Shown: piece by piece, positions 1-5,042 of the stretch
How positions within the stretch are numbered: the first letter of the stretch is position 1
Layout of the letters: every line of letters starts with the position of its first letter
Assembly: GCA_023253235.1 (NCBI GenBank)
Contig: JALRHE010000345.1
Coordinates: forward strand, 1 to 5,042
DNA: 5,042 nt
Reading direction: 5' to 3'
Source of the DNA: Steroidobacteraceae bacterium
GTDB lineage: Bacteria; Pseudomonadota; Gammaproteobacteria; Steroidobacterales; Steroidobacteraceae
Notes under the pieces: model-generated
What the model was told of the DNA's origin: nothing
What the model saw: the letters and a program-made list of their open reading frames with translations, nothing else
The model's database searches: none
Position numbers and translations under genes: made by a program

Positions 1-101
1 TCCGGCTGGGTCAGAACGCCGATGATTTGGTGGGAGGAATCGGCGAGTGCAGCCAACGGCGGCAACGCGAAAGCCGGTGTCCCGGCAAAAACGATACGCA
101 T
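1..101 (-). CDS. fmt: Methionyl-tRNA formyltransferase, N-terminal fragment (cut by window edge)
   Basis: Only the first 33 codons are present; the gene continues beyond base 1. The enzyme transfers a formyl group from 10-formyl-tetrahydrofolate to the methionine on initiator tRNA in the cytoplasm, allowing normal bacterial translation initiation. The visible N-terminus begins MRIVFAGTP and reaches GVLTQP, which are the first beta strand of the Rossmann-like formyltransferase domain and the conserved TQPD stretch of Fmt. The usual acidic residue after GTP (D or E in most homologues) is alanine here (GTPAF), a mild deviation. The ATG at 101-99 is preceded by GAGG with 6-nt spacing, which fixes the start. 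It lies 18 nt downstream of def, so the two are surely co-transcribed, as is usual for def-fmt. Identification rests on a short but characteristic N-terminus plus context. Confidence 0.93.
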   Translation of the reverse strand, partial: MRIVFAGTPAFALPPLAALADSSHQIIGVLTQP

Positions 102-107
102 GGGGAA

Positions 108-111
108 CCTC
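108..111 (-). promoter_or_regulatory. Ribosome binding site of fmt
   Basis: On the minus strand GAGG precedes the fmt ATG by 6 nt. Its first two bases (GA) are also the last two paired bases of the hairpin at 110-133, so access may depend on whether that hairpin is open. Confidence 0.7.
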
Positions 112-133
112 GGCGCGCGTTAGCGCGCACCGA
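110..133 (-). promoter_or_regulatory. Intercistronic hairpin at the def/fmt junction
   Basis: Read on the minus strand, TCGGTGCGCG (133-124) pairs with CGCGCGCCGA (119-110): ten contiguous pairs including one G-U, with the loop CTAA. The loop contains the def stop codon TAA, and the 3' arm ends inside the fmt ribosome binding site. No U-run follows (the next bases are GGTTCCCC), so it is not an intrinsic terminator. Plausible roles are control of fmt translation, coupling to ribosomes finishing def, or mRNA processing or stability. The pairing is visible; the function is inferred. Confidence 0.55.
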
Positions 134-668
134 CTCCGGCCGGTACCTTGTCCGCTCCGGTGCGATCCGCACGATCACGCTGGGTTTTCTCCAGCTTGCG
201 TCGTATGCGATCGCGCTTCAGGACAGAGAGATAATCGACGAACAACTTGCCCTCGAGATGATCCATCTCGTGCTGCAAGCAGACCGCAGCGAGGCCCGAC
301 AGCTCACGCTCGAAGGTGATGCCGTGACGATCCTGGGCGCGCACTTTGATTCTTTGAGCGCGCTCGACGTCATCGAAGAATCCGGGCACCGAGAGGCAGC
401 CCTCCTGCATCACACCCACCTCTTCGCGAGCGAAGATCTCGGGATTGACGAACACCAAAGGCTCGCTGTGATCCTCGGTCACATCCATGACCAACAAGCG
501 ACGGTGCACGTTCACCTGCGAGGCCGCAAGGCCGATACCGGGCGCGGCGTACATGGTCTCGAACATGTCATCGACCAGTTTCGCGAGCGCAGCGTCGAAG
601 ACGGTCACGGGCTCCGCACGAGTGCGCAACCGCGGGTCGGGGAACTCCAGTATCGATAGCAAGGCCAT
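120..668 (-). CDS. def: Peptide deformylase
   Basis: This 182-residue cytoplasmic metalloenzyme (normally Fe2+) hydrolyses the N-formyl group from nascent proteins at the ribosome exit, before methionine aminopeptidase acts. All three family motifs are intact: GIGLAASQ at residues 44-51, EGCLS at 89-93 with metal ligand C91, and HEMDH at 133-137 with ligands H133 and H137 and catalytic E134. These positions are one residue from the E. coli enzyme (C90, H132, E133, H136). The protein is about 13 residues longer than E. coli Def (169 aa); the extra length is a basic, probably disordered C-terminal tail after the RRKLEK helix. The start ATG (668-666) is preceded by GGAGAG with 7-nt spacing. It is the first gene of the minus-strand def-fmt unit and diverges from dprA, as in E. 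coli. This is a class I (gram-negative type) deformylase. Confidence 0.98.
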   Translation of the reverse strand: MALLSILEFPDPRLRTRAEPVTVFDAALAKLVDDMFETMYAAPGIGLAASQVNVHRRLLVMDVTEDHSEPLVFVNPEIFAREEVGVMQEGCLSVPGFFDDVERAQRIKVRAQDRHGITFERELSGLAAVCLQHEMDHLEGKLFVDYLSVLKRDRIRRKLEKTQRDRADRTGADKVPAGVGAR

Positions 669-675
669 GCGCAGT

Positions 676-681
676 CTCTCC
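676..681 (-). promoter_or_regulatory. Ribosome binding site of def
   Basis: GGAGAG on the minus strand stands 7 nt before the def ATG, a near-ideal Shine-Dalgarno. It supports the start at 668 and suggests efficient initiation, in contrast to the weak or masked sites of the plus-strand genes. Confidence 0.75.
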
Positions 682-706
682 GTTCAAGGTTATTCGTGCT
701 GGGCGG

Positions 707-732
707 AGTATATCAGTGCACATTGCCATCAA
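707..732 (-). promoter_or_regulatory. Candidate promoter for def-fmt
   Basis: On the minus strand TATACT (712-707, five of six matches to the sigma70 -10 consensus) lies about 40 nt upstream of the def start. TTGATG (732-727, four of six matches to the -35) precedes it, but the spacer is 14 nt rather than 16-18. The -10 is the better half; the -35 pairing is doubtful. This stretch is the most AT-rich part of the divergent region. Confidence 0.3.
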
Positions 733-749
733 ATCCGGCGCGGTCTCCT

Positions 750-779
750 CGTGTGCGCGACCGTAAGGTCGCCCGCATG
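750..779 (+). promoter_or_regulatory. Hairpin masking the dprA ribosome binding site and start codon
   Basis: GCGACC (757-762) and GGTCGC (767-772) form a perfect 6-bp stem closed by GTAA, which in RNA is GUAA, a GNRA-type tetraloop. Below one C-C mismatch (756/773) the pairing continues for six more pairs, 750-755 with 774-779, including two G-U wobbles. The dprA Shine-Dalgarno bases (TAAGGT, 764-769) lie in the loop and upper stem, and the ATG (777-779) forms the base of the lower stem. Such a structure could limit dprA translation until melted, for example by heat, a protein or a ribosome. The pairing is seen directly; the regulatory role is inference. Confidence 0.5.
764..769 (+). promoter_or_regulatory. 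Ribosome binding site of dprA
   Basis: TAAGGT ends 7 nt before the ATG at 777. This spacing, together with the onset of family-like sequence at MHPLDIADL, selects 777 over the in-frame GTGs at 696 and 753. The site lies inside the hairpin at 750-779. Confidence 0.55.
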
Positions 780-1889
780 CATCCCCTCGATATCGCCGAT
801 CTCTGTCGTTGGGCGCGCCTGCCCGGCATGCACGCCCATCGCTGGCTCGTCGCTCGCGAGGCCGGCATCCGCTCCATCGACGACGCCCGCCGGGCGTCGC
901 CGTCCGTTTGGCGTAGTCTCGGCTGGCCCGCCTCCACACAAAAAGCACTCTCGAACCCGCAAACCATCAACGTCGATGACGACCTAGCCGCTATCGAGAA
1001 ACATGGTCTGCATCTGGTCGCCGCGGACGACCCTCTCTACCCTCCTTTATTAAAGAATATTGATCACGCTCCAGCGGTTCTTTTCATCCGGGGCGATCCA
1101 GCCATCCTCGCCGCAGCCCAACTGGCCGTGATCGGTAGCCGCCATCCGACGGCGCTCGGCGAGCGCACGGCGCGGGACTTCGCGTTCCACTTCGCTTCAT
1201 TGGGTCTCGTCGTCACGAGCGGGCTCGCGCTCGGCATCGATGCCGCCGGACATCGCGCTGCACTGCTCGCAGGCGGAAAGACCGTCGCCGTCTGTGCCTG
1301 TGGGCTCGATCGCACCTACCCGGACCGGCATGCCAAACTCGCCGCCGACATTGCGGCATCCGGCGCCCTCGTCAGCGAGTTTCCACCGGGAACACCACCG
1401 CTCGCCTCGCACTTTCCCCGTCGGAACCGCCTGATCAGCGGCCTGTCGCTCGGTGTCCTCGTCGTCGAGGCTGCCGCCCGCAGCGGCTCTCTGGTCACGG
1501 CGCGATACGCCGCGGAACAAGGCCGGGAGGTGTTCGCCATCCCGGGATCCATCCACAGCCCCCTCTCGCGCGGCTGCCACCAATTGCTCCGCCAGGGGGC
1601 AACCCTCGTCGAATGCGCCGATGATGTCCTGTCCGAACTTAAAAATATCCAATTAAATCAATCGGATGCGAATGAACTCACACCCCCCGACCCCCCCCGC
1701 GAGACGGCTCTGCGGTTGGACAACCCCTCGGAAATCCTGTTAGATGCGCTCGGCTTCGAGCCCACGAGCCTCGATGCGCTCATTGCGAGCACCGGCCTCT
1801 CCAGCACATCTGTAGCGTCCCTGCTCCTCACCCTGGAACTTCAGGGGCGTGCCGCATCCGACGCCCGCGGCCGTTATTTTCGTCTTTAA
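777..1889 (+). CDS. dprA: DNA-processing protein DprA (Smf)
   Basis: DprA binds incoming single-stranded DNA in the cytoplasm, protects it and helps load RecA during natural transformation; it is also kept in many bacteria not known to be competent. The 370-residue protein matches the E. coli homologue (374 aa). An N-terminal SAM/HhH-like region covers roughly residues 1-65. The Rossmann-fold core follows, with IGSR at 119-122, SGLALGID from 148, FPRRNR at 213-218 and the VVEAAARSGSL and IPGSIHSPLSRGCHQLL stretches. A linker of about residues 288-315 leads to a C-terminal winged helix (about 316-370). The usual LGTGLD strand reads VCACGLD here. The linker is encoded by an AT-rich patch and by C6 and C8 runs. 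The next gene, smg, begins 25 bp downstream. The ATG at 777 is chosen because the upstream in-frame extension does not resemble DprA. Confidence 0.96.
   Translation: MHPLDIADLCRWARLPGMHAHRWLVAREAGIRSIDDARRASPSVWRSLGWPASTQKALSNPQTINVDDDLAAIEKHGLHLVAADDPLYPPLLKNIDHAPAVLFIRGDPAILAAAQLAVIGSRHPTALGERTARDFAFHFASLGLVVTSGLALGIDAAGHRAALLAGGKTVAVCACGLDRTYPDRHAKLAADIAASGALVSEFPPGTPPLASHFPRRNRLISGLSLGVLVVEAAARSGSLVTARYAAEQGREVFAIPGSIHSPLSRGCHQLLRQGATLVECADDVLSELKNIQLNQSDANELTPPDPPRETALRLDNPSEILLDALGFEPTSLDALIASTGLSSTSVASLLLTLELQGRAASDARGRYFRL
1683..1698 (+). repeat. C6 and C8 homopolymer runs in the dprA linker
   Basis: Six C at 1683-1688 and eight C at 1691-1698, split by GA, encode PPDPP at residues 303-307 of DprA. 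Loss of one C from the C8 run would shift the frame to a TAG at 1741-1743, removing the winged-helix domain but leaving the Rossmann core. Runs this long are known slippage sites; whether this one varies is unknown. Confidence 0.6.
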
Positions 1890-1914
1890 CCCAAACTGCC
1901 CTGACCCCGGATTC

Positions 1915-2406
1915 ATGACCCAAACCCCCGACACCGGCAGCGTTCTGGACATCCTTATTTATGTGTTCGATCGCTACATGCTGACGGACGACCCGGAAGT
2001 CCCCGAGCGCGAGGCGCTCGCACAGGACCTCGAACAGGCGGGCTTCGATGGCGCGAGTGTCGAGCGAGCACTCGATTGGCTGGCGGATCTCGCTTGCGAG
2101 CGGGACCGACCAGAGCTGCATGACACGGGTCCACGAGCCTTGCGCATCTACACCGATGCGGAGAGCGCACACCTGCCGGCCGACTGCCGAGGGTACCTCT
2201 TCGAACTGGAGCGCACCGGCATCCTGTCGGCTCAGCAACGTGAAATCGTCATCGAGCGCTTACTGGCGCTCGATGGCTCGGAACTGGATGTCGACCAACT
2301 CAAGTGGGTCGTGCTGATGGTGCTCTCGAGCCAACCCGGACAAGAACTCGCCTGCTCTCGCATGGAAGATCTCGTGTTCGATCTGCCGCCGGAACGGCCC
2401 CACTGA
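1915..2406 (+). CDS. smg: Smg family protein (DUF494), function unknown
   Basis: This 163-residue protein is recognisably Smg, the conserved protein encoded next to dprA in E. coli and many Proteobacteria; its biochemical role is not established. Family landmarks are an N-terminal VLDILIYVFDRY segment, RIYTDAE from residue 77, CRGYL at 91-95, a REIVIERLLALD helix and LKWVVLMVL from 129, ending with MEDLVFDL. It looks soluble, acidic and mostly helical, with no signal peptide or membrane segment. The start ATG at 1915 puts the conserved VLDIL segment close to the N-terminus, as in E. coli; an upstream in-frame ATG at 1849 would overlap the dprA end and add unrelated residues. Only a weak GGA lies before the ATG, so translation may partly depend on ribosomes leaving dprA 25 nt upstream. 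Confidence 0.93.
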   Translation: MTQTPDTGSVLDILIYVFDRYMLTDDPEVPEREALAQDLEQAGFDGASVERALDWLADLACERDRPELHDTGPRALRIYTDAESAHLPADCRGYLFELERTGILSAQQREIVIERLLALDGSELDVDQLKWVVLMVLSSQPGQELACSRMEDLVFDLPPERPH

Positions 2407-2408
2407 CC

Positions 2409-2423
2409 GACGGCGACACCGTC
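2409..2423 (+). other. Small inverted repeat between smg and topA
   Basis: GACGG-CGACA-CCGTC forms a 5-bp perfect stem with a 5-nt loop just after the smg stop. The following TCAAAAT is not a U-run, so it is not a convincing terminator. It could slightly stabilise the smg 3' end or be chance in GC-rich DNA. Confidence 0.25.
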
Positions 2424-2437
2424 TCAAAATAGTCCAC

Positions 2438-2442
2438 GGAAG
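2438..2442 (+). promoter_or_regulatory. Probable ribosome binding site of topA
   Basis: GGAAG lies 2 nt before the topA ATG (its GGA core 4 nt before), closer than the optimum. No better purine-rich site exists in the 38-nt gap, and the conserved VIVESPAKA motif begins within six residues of this ATG, so the start is secure even though the site is modest. Confidence 0.45.
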
Positions 2443-2444
2443 AC

Positions 2445-4982
2445 ATGGCCCAAAATCTCGTCATCGTCGAATCGCCGGCGAAAGCCAAGACCATCAAAAA
2501 ATACCTCGGTAACGATTTCGAGGTGCTGGCGTCTTACGGCCACGTGCGCGATCTCGTGCCCAAGGAAGGAGCCGTCGATCCCTCGCGTCAGTTCGCGATG
2601 AAGTACGACGTGATCGAACGCAATGAACGACACGTCGAGGCGATCTCCAAGGCGCTAAAGAAAGCCAAGTCGCTGTATCTCGCAACCGACCCGGACCGCG
2701 AGGGCGAAGCTATCTCTTGGCACCTGCGTGAACTGCTGAACGATCGCGGCGCGCTCGAAGGCAAGACGGTGCATCGCGTCGCTTTCTACGAGATCACGAA
2801 GAACGCCGTTCGCCAGGCAATCGAAGAACCACGCGACCTCTCGCTTGATCTCGTCAATGCACAACAGGCGCGGCGCGCCCTCGACTACCTAGTCGGTTTC
2901 AATCTGTCGCCGCTGCTTTGGAAGAAAGTCCGTCGAGGCTTGTCGGCCGGTCGTGTACAGAGCCCCGCTCTTCGCATGATCTGCGAGCGTGAAGCAGAGA
3001 TTCAGGCTTTCGTCCCGCGGGAGTATTGGACGCTCGATGCGCTCGGTCAGCGCAGCGAACAAAGCTTTCCACTCAAACTCGTCGAGTTCGGTGGACGTAA
3101 GGTCGAGCAATTTTCCTTCGGTGATGCGGCCGCGGCGAATGAAGTCGAAGCTGCACTGCTCGCGGCAACCGGTGCCGGCCAAACCAAGGCGGCAGCCGAA
3201 GGGGAAGCACCCCGTCTCGCGCCACCCGGCAAACTGCGTGTCATCAGTATCGATCGCAAGCAACGCAATCGTCATCCTGCGCCGCCCTTCACCACCTCCA
3301 CGCTGCAGCAGGAAGCGGCGCGCAAACTCGGTTACTCAGCGCAGCGCACGATGCGACTCGCACAACAGCTGTATGAAGGTGTCGACTACGGCGAGGGCGC
3401 TGTGGGTCTCATCACCTACATGCGTACCGATGCGGTCAACCTCGCCAACGAGGCGATCGGTGAGATCCGCCAAGTCATCGGCAAAGTCTACGGCGCCGAG
3501 GCGTTGCCCGAAGCGGCACGCTTCTTCAAGAACAAATCGCGCAACGCCCAAGAGGCGCACGAAGCCATCCGTCCGACCTCTGCAGCCGTATTGCCGCACA
3601 TGCTCGAGGGTCGCATCGATGCCGATCTTCAGAAACTCTACACGCTCATTTGGAAGCGAGCGGTTGCGTGTCAGATGACCCACGCGGTCTTCGACACCGT
3701 CGCGATCGATCTACTTGCGGGCAAAGAGGGCGCCGATCGAAACCTCTTCCGCGCCAACGGCTCTACCTTGGTCAAGCCGGGTTTCATTGCCGTCTATCTC
3801 GAAGGACAGGACGATGCGGCTGATGATGATGATGATCGTATCCTCCCGGCCATGCAGGAAGGTGACGTCGTCGATCTCGTGAGTTTGCGTGGCACACAAC
3901 ATTTCACCGAACCGCCGCCGCGCTATTCTGAAGCCTCGCTCGTCAAGGCGCTCGAGGAACATGGCATCGGCCGACCGTCGACTTATGCCTCGATCATCTC
4001 GACGCTGAAGGATCGCGAATATGTCGATATGGACGGCAGACGATTCATCGCCACCGATATCGGCAAGATCGTCAACAACTTTCTGAGTACGCACTTCAGC
4101 AAGTACGTCGACTATGGTTTCACCGCGGCGATGGAGGACGAGCTTGATGCCGTCTCGCGCGGCGAAGAGCCTTGGACCGAACCGCTGCAAAAATTCTGGC
4201 AGCCGTTCGTCGATCTGATCGATCACACGGAGAAGAACGTCTCGCGTGACGAAGCCGCGCAAGCGCGCGAGCTCGGCACGGATCCGGTGAGTGGAAAACC
4301 GGTCTCGGTTCGTATGGGACGTTTCGGTCCATTCGTGCAGATCGGCACTCGCGACGACGAAGAGAAGCCGCGCTTCGCAGGATTGCGTCCCGGCCAGAAG
4401 ATGGACACCATCACGCTCGCCGATGGTCTGCAGTTGTTCCAATTGCCGCGCAAGCTCGGCGCGAATGCCGAAGGCGAAATGCTCGAGGCCAATATCGGTC
4501 GCTTCGGTCCGTACATCAAATACGGCAGCAAGTATGCTTCTCTAAAGGAAGACGACCCTTACACCATCACGCTCGAACGCGCGATCGAAGTGGTCGAAGC
4601 GAAAAAGCTCGCCGATGCCAATCGCATCATCCAAGACTTCGGTATAGACGACATTCAGGTTTTGAACGGGCGCTATGGCCCGTACATCACGGACAAGCTG
4701 CGCAATGCGCGCATTCCGAAAGACCGCGACCCCAAAACCCTGACGCTCGACGAGTGCCGCGAGCTTCTGGCGGCCGCTCCGCAGCGACCTGGCCGCGGAC
4801 GTTTTGCCAAGAAGACACCCGTCGCGAAGGGCAAAGCCAAGTCCAAGGCAAAGACGGCGACAACTGCCGAGACCGCACCAGAGGCCGCCAAGCCAGTCAA
4901 AGCCAAAGCTAAAGCCAAGACGTCCAAGAAGGCTAAGGCGAACGCAAAAAAATCCAAAAAGTCTGCTTCGACTGAGGCGTGA
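2445..4982 (+). CDS. topA: DNA topoisomerase I (type IA), zinc-free C-terminus with lysine-rich tail
   Basis: The 845-residue enzyme relaxes negative supercoils behind RNA polymerase by cutting one strand through a tyrosine. The Toprim domain at the N-terminus carries catalytic E9 (VIVESPAKAKTI) and the DPDRE acidic triad D82, D84, E86. LSAGRVQS lies at 166-173, the active-site tyrosine is Y325 in GLITYMRTD, and H372 lies in EAHEAIRP. The residue after MRTD is alanine, where E. coli has serine. Unlike E. coli TopA (865 aa) there are no tetracysteine zinc ribbons: only three scattered cysteines occur. Instead there are topoisomerase C-terminal repeats marked by GRFGPF (625-630), GRFGPY (685-690) and GRYGPY (742-747). 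Residues 783-845 form a disordered tail with 19 lysines, expected to hold DNA non-specifically. The stop overlaps the rlmJ start. Confidence 0.98.
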   Translation: MAQNLVIVESPAKAKTIKKYLGNDFEVLASYGHVRDLVPKEGAVDPSRQFAMKYDVIERNERHVEAISKALKKAKSLYLATDPDREGEAISWHLRELLNDRGALEGKTVHRVAFYEITKNAVRQAIEEPRDLSLDLVNAQQARRALDYLVGFNLSPLLWKKVRRGLSAGRVQSPALRMICEREAEIQAFVPREYWTLDALGQRSEQSFPLKLVEFGGRKVEQFSFGDAAAANEVEAALLAATGAGQTKAAAEGEAPRLAPPGKLRVISIDRKQRNRHPAPPFTTSTLQQEAARKLGYSAQRTMRLAQQLYEGVDYGEGAVGLITYMRTDAVNLANEAIGEIRQVIGKVYGAEALPEAARFFKNKSRNAQEAHEAIRPTSAAVLPHMLEGRIDADLQKLYTLIWKRAVACQMTHAVFDTVAIDLLAGKEGADRNLFRANGSTLVKPGFIAVYLEGQDDAADDDDDRILPAMQEGDVVDLVSLRGTQHFTEPPPRYSEASLVKALEEHGIGRPSTYASIISTLKDREYVDMDGRRFIATDIGKIVNNFLSTHFSKYVDYGFTAAMEDELDAVSRGEEPWTEPLQKFWQPFVDLIDHTEKNVSRDEAAQARELGTDPVSGKPVSVRMGRFGPFVQIGTRDDEEKPRFAGLRPGQKMDTITLADGLQLFQLPRKLGANAEGEMLEANIGRFGPYIKYGSKYASLKEDDPYTITLERAIEVVEAKKLADANRIIQDFGIDDIQVLNGRYGPYITDKLRNARIPKDRDPKTLTLDECRELLAAAPQRPGRGRFAKKTPVAKGKAKSKAKTATTAETAPEAAKPVKAKAKAKTSKKAKANAKKSKKSASTEA
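3822..3836 (+). repeat. GAT x5 trinucleotide run in topA
   Basis: Five consecutive GAT codons encode aspartates 460-464 in an acidic loop (DDAADDDDD) of topA. All five use GAT although GAC is also common in the gene, so replication slippage could change the loop length in frame without harming the enzyme. Confidence 0.5.
4791..4979 (+). repeat. Low-complexity AAG/GCC-rich stretch encoding the TopA basic tail
   Basis: The last 63 codons of topA are dominated by alternating lysine and alanine codons, with imperfect AAAGCC/AAGGCA units and an A7 run at 4946-4952. Comparable Lys/Ala-rich tails are known on TopA of other Proteobacteria and Actinobacteria and on H1-like proteins, and they vary in length between relatives. 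Confidence 0.65.
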
Positions 4983-5042
4983 AATACCGGCACGTATTCC
5001 ATGCGGGCAACTTTGCGGACGTGCACAAGCACGTCACGCTGC
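4979..5042 (+). CDS. rlmJ: 23S rRNA (adenine2030-N6)-methyltransferase RlmJ, N-terminal fragment (cut by window edge)
   Basis: Twenty-one codons plus one base are visible. The encoded start contains YRHVFHAGNFADVHKH, matching the E. coli RlmJ N-terminus (YRHSFHAGNHADVLKH), including the conserved tyrosine equivalent to E. coli Tyr4. RlmJ uses S-adenosylmethionine to methylate N6 of A2030 in 23S rRNA; the methyltransferase core lies outside the window. The start is GTG, overlapping the topA TGA in a 4-bp GTGA arrangement. The GAGG just upstream is only 1 nt from the start, too close to work well, so initiation probably depends on ribosomes terminating on topA. In E. coli rlmJ is not next to topA, so this linkage is lineage-specific. 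The family call is good despite the short fragment. Confidence 0.88.
   Translation, partial: MKYRHVFHAGNFADVHKHVTL

Noticed and set aside
27..659. Long open frame of about 210 codons on the plus strand, antisense to def and fmt
   Set aside because: It lies opposite a clear deformylase with all motifs intact. Its translation resembles no family and arises from the codon bias of the true gene in GC-rich DNA.
723..751. Plus-strand promoter for dprA built on TTGCCA (723-728)
   Set aside because: TTGCCA matches five of six -35 bases, but nothing like a -10 stands 16-18 nt downstream (TCCTCG); the only TATA-like hexamer (709-714) has no -35.
696..776. Upstream GTG start (696 or 753) extending DprA by up to 27 residues
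   Set aside because: The extension is basic, not DprA-like and lies in the intergenic control region; the ATG at 777 has a well-spaced Shine-Dalgarno and starts the family-like sequence. A 5'-end map could still overturn this.
1896..1940. CTGCC...GGCAG pairing around the smg start
   Set aside because: The stem is only 5 bp with a 35-nt loop, too weak to count as structure.
3711..4442. Open frame of about 243 codons on the minus strand inside topA, and a 229-codon plus-strand frame at 2989-3678
   Set aside because: Both overlap highly conserved topA sequence entirely, lack a recognisable domain and have compositions typical of shadow frames.
4960..4973. AGTC-TGCTTC-GACT hairpin as terminator or frameshift stimulator at the topA end
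   Set aside because: A 4-bp stem without a U-run inside coding sequence is not credible; transcription must also continue into rlmJ.
1..5042. Defence island, mobile element, CRISPR array or other novel multi-gene system
   Set aside because: Every gene is a recognised housekeeping or conserved family in a known order, with no transposase, integrase, direct-repeat array, tRNA or attachment-like repeat visible.

Overview
The window is a conserved housekeeping locus of a GC-rich gammaproteobacterium. The order fmt-def on the minus strand facing away from dprA-smg-topA on the plus strand resembles the def/dprA(smf)/smg neighbourhood of E. coli and many other Gammaproteobacteria. Two points fit a Xanthomonadales/Nevskiales/Steroidobacter-like lineage better than an enteric one: topA has a zinc-free C-terminus with a lysine-rich tail, and an rlmJ-type gene directly follows topA. 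That lineage placement is inference. I see no mobile element, CRISPR array, tRNA or rRNA.

Layout. Bases 1-101 (minus) are the first 33 codons of fmt, cut by the window edge. Bases 120-668 (minus) are def. Bases 669-776 are the divergent control region. Plus-strand genes follow: dprA 777-1889, smg 1915-2406, topA 2445-4982, and the first 21 codons of rlmJ from 4979, overlapping topA by 4 bp. Gaps between plus-strand genes are 25 and 38 bp, so dprA-smg-topA-rlmJ is probably one transcription unit. No stretch over 110 bp lacks a gene.

Function. Fmt formylates initiator Met-tRNA and Def removes the formyl group from new proteins, so the minus-strand pair handles both ends of formyl-methionine use. 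The plus-strand unit combines a single-strand-DNA/RecA-loading protein (DprA), a conserved protein of unknown role (Smg), topoisomerase I (TopA) and a 23S rRNA adenine methyltransferase (RlmJ).

There is no sign of an undescribed multi-gene system. The most interesting signals are RNA-level. A hairpin with a GUAA tetraloop covers both the ribosome binding site and the start codon of dprA. A 10-bp hairpin sits at the def/fmt junction, with the def stop codon in its loop and half of the fmt ribosome binding site in its stem. Smaller points are an 8-C tract in the dprA linker and an A7 run in the topA tail.
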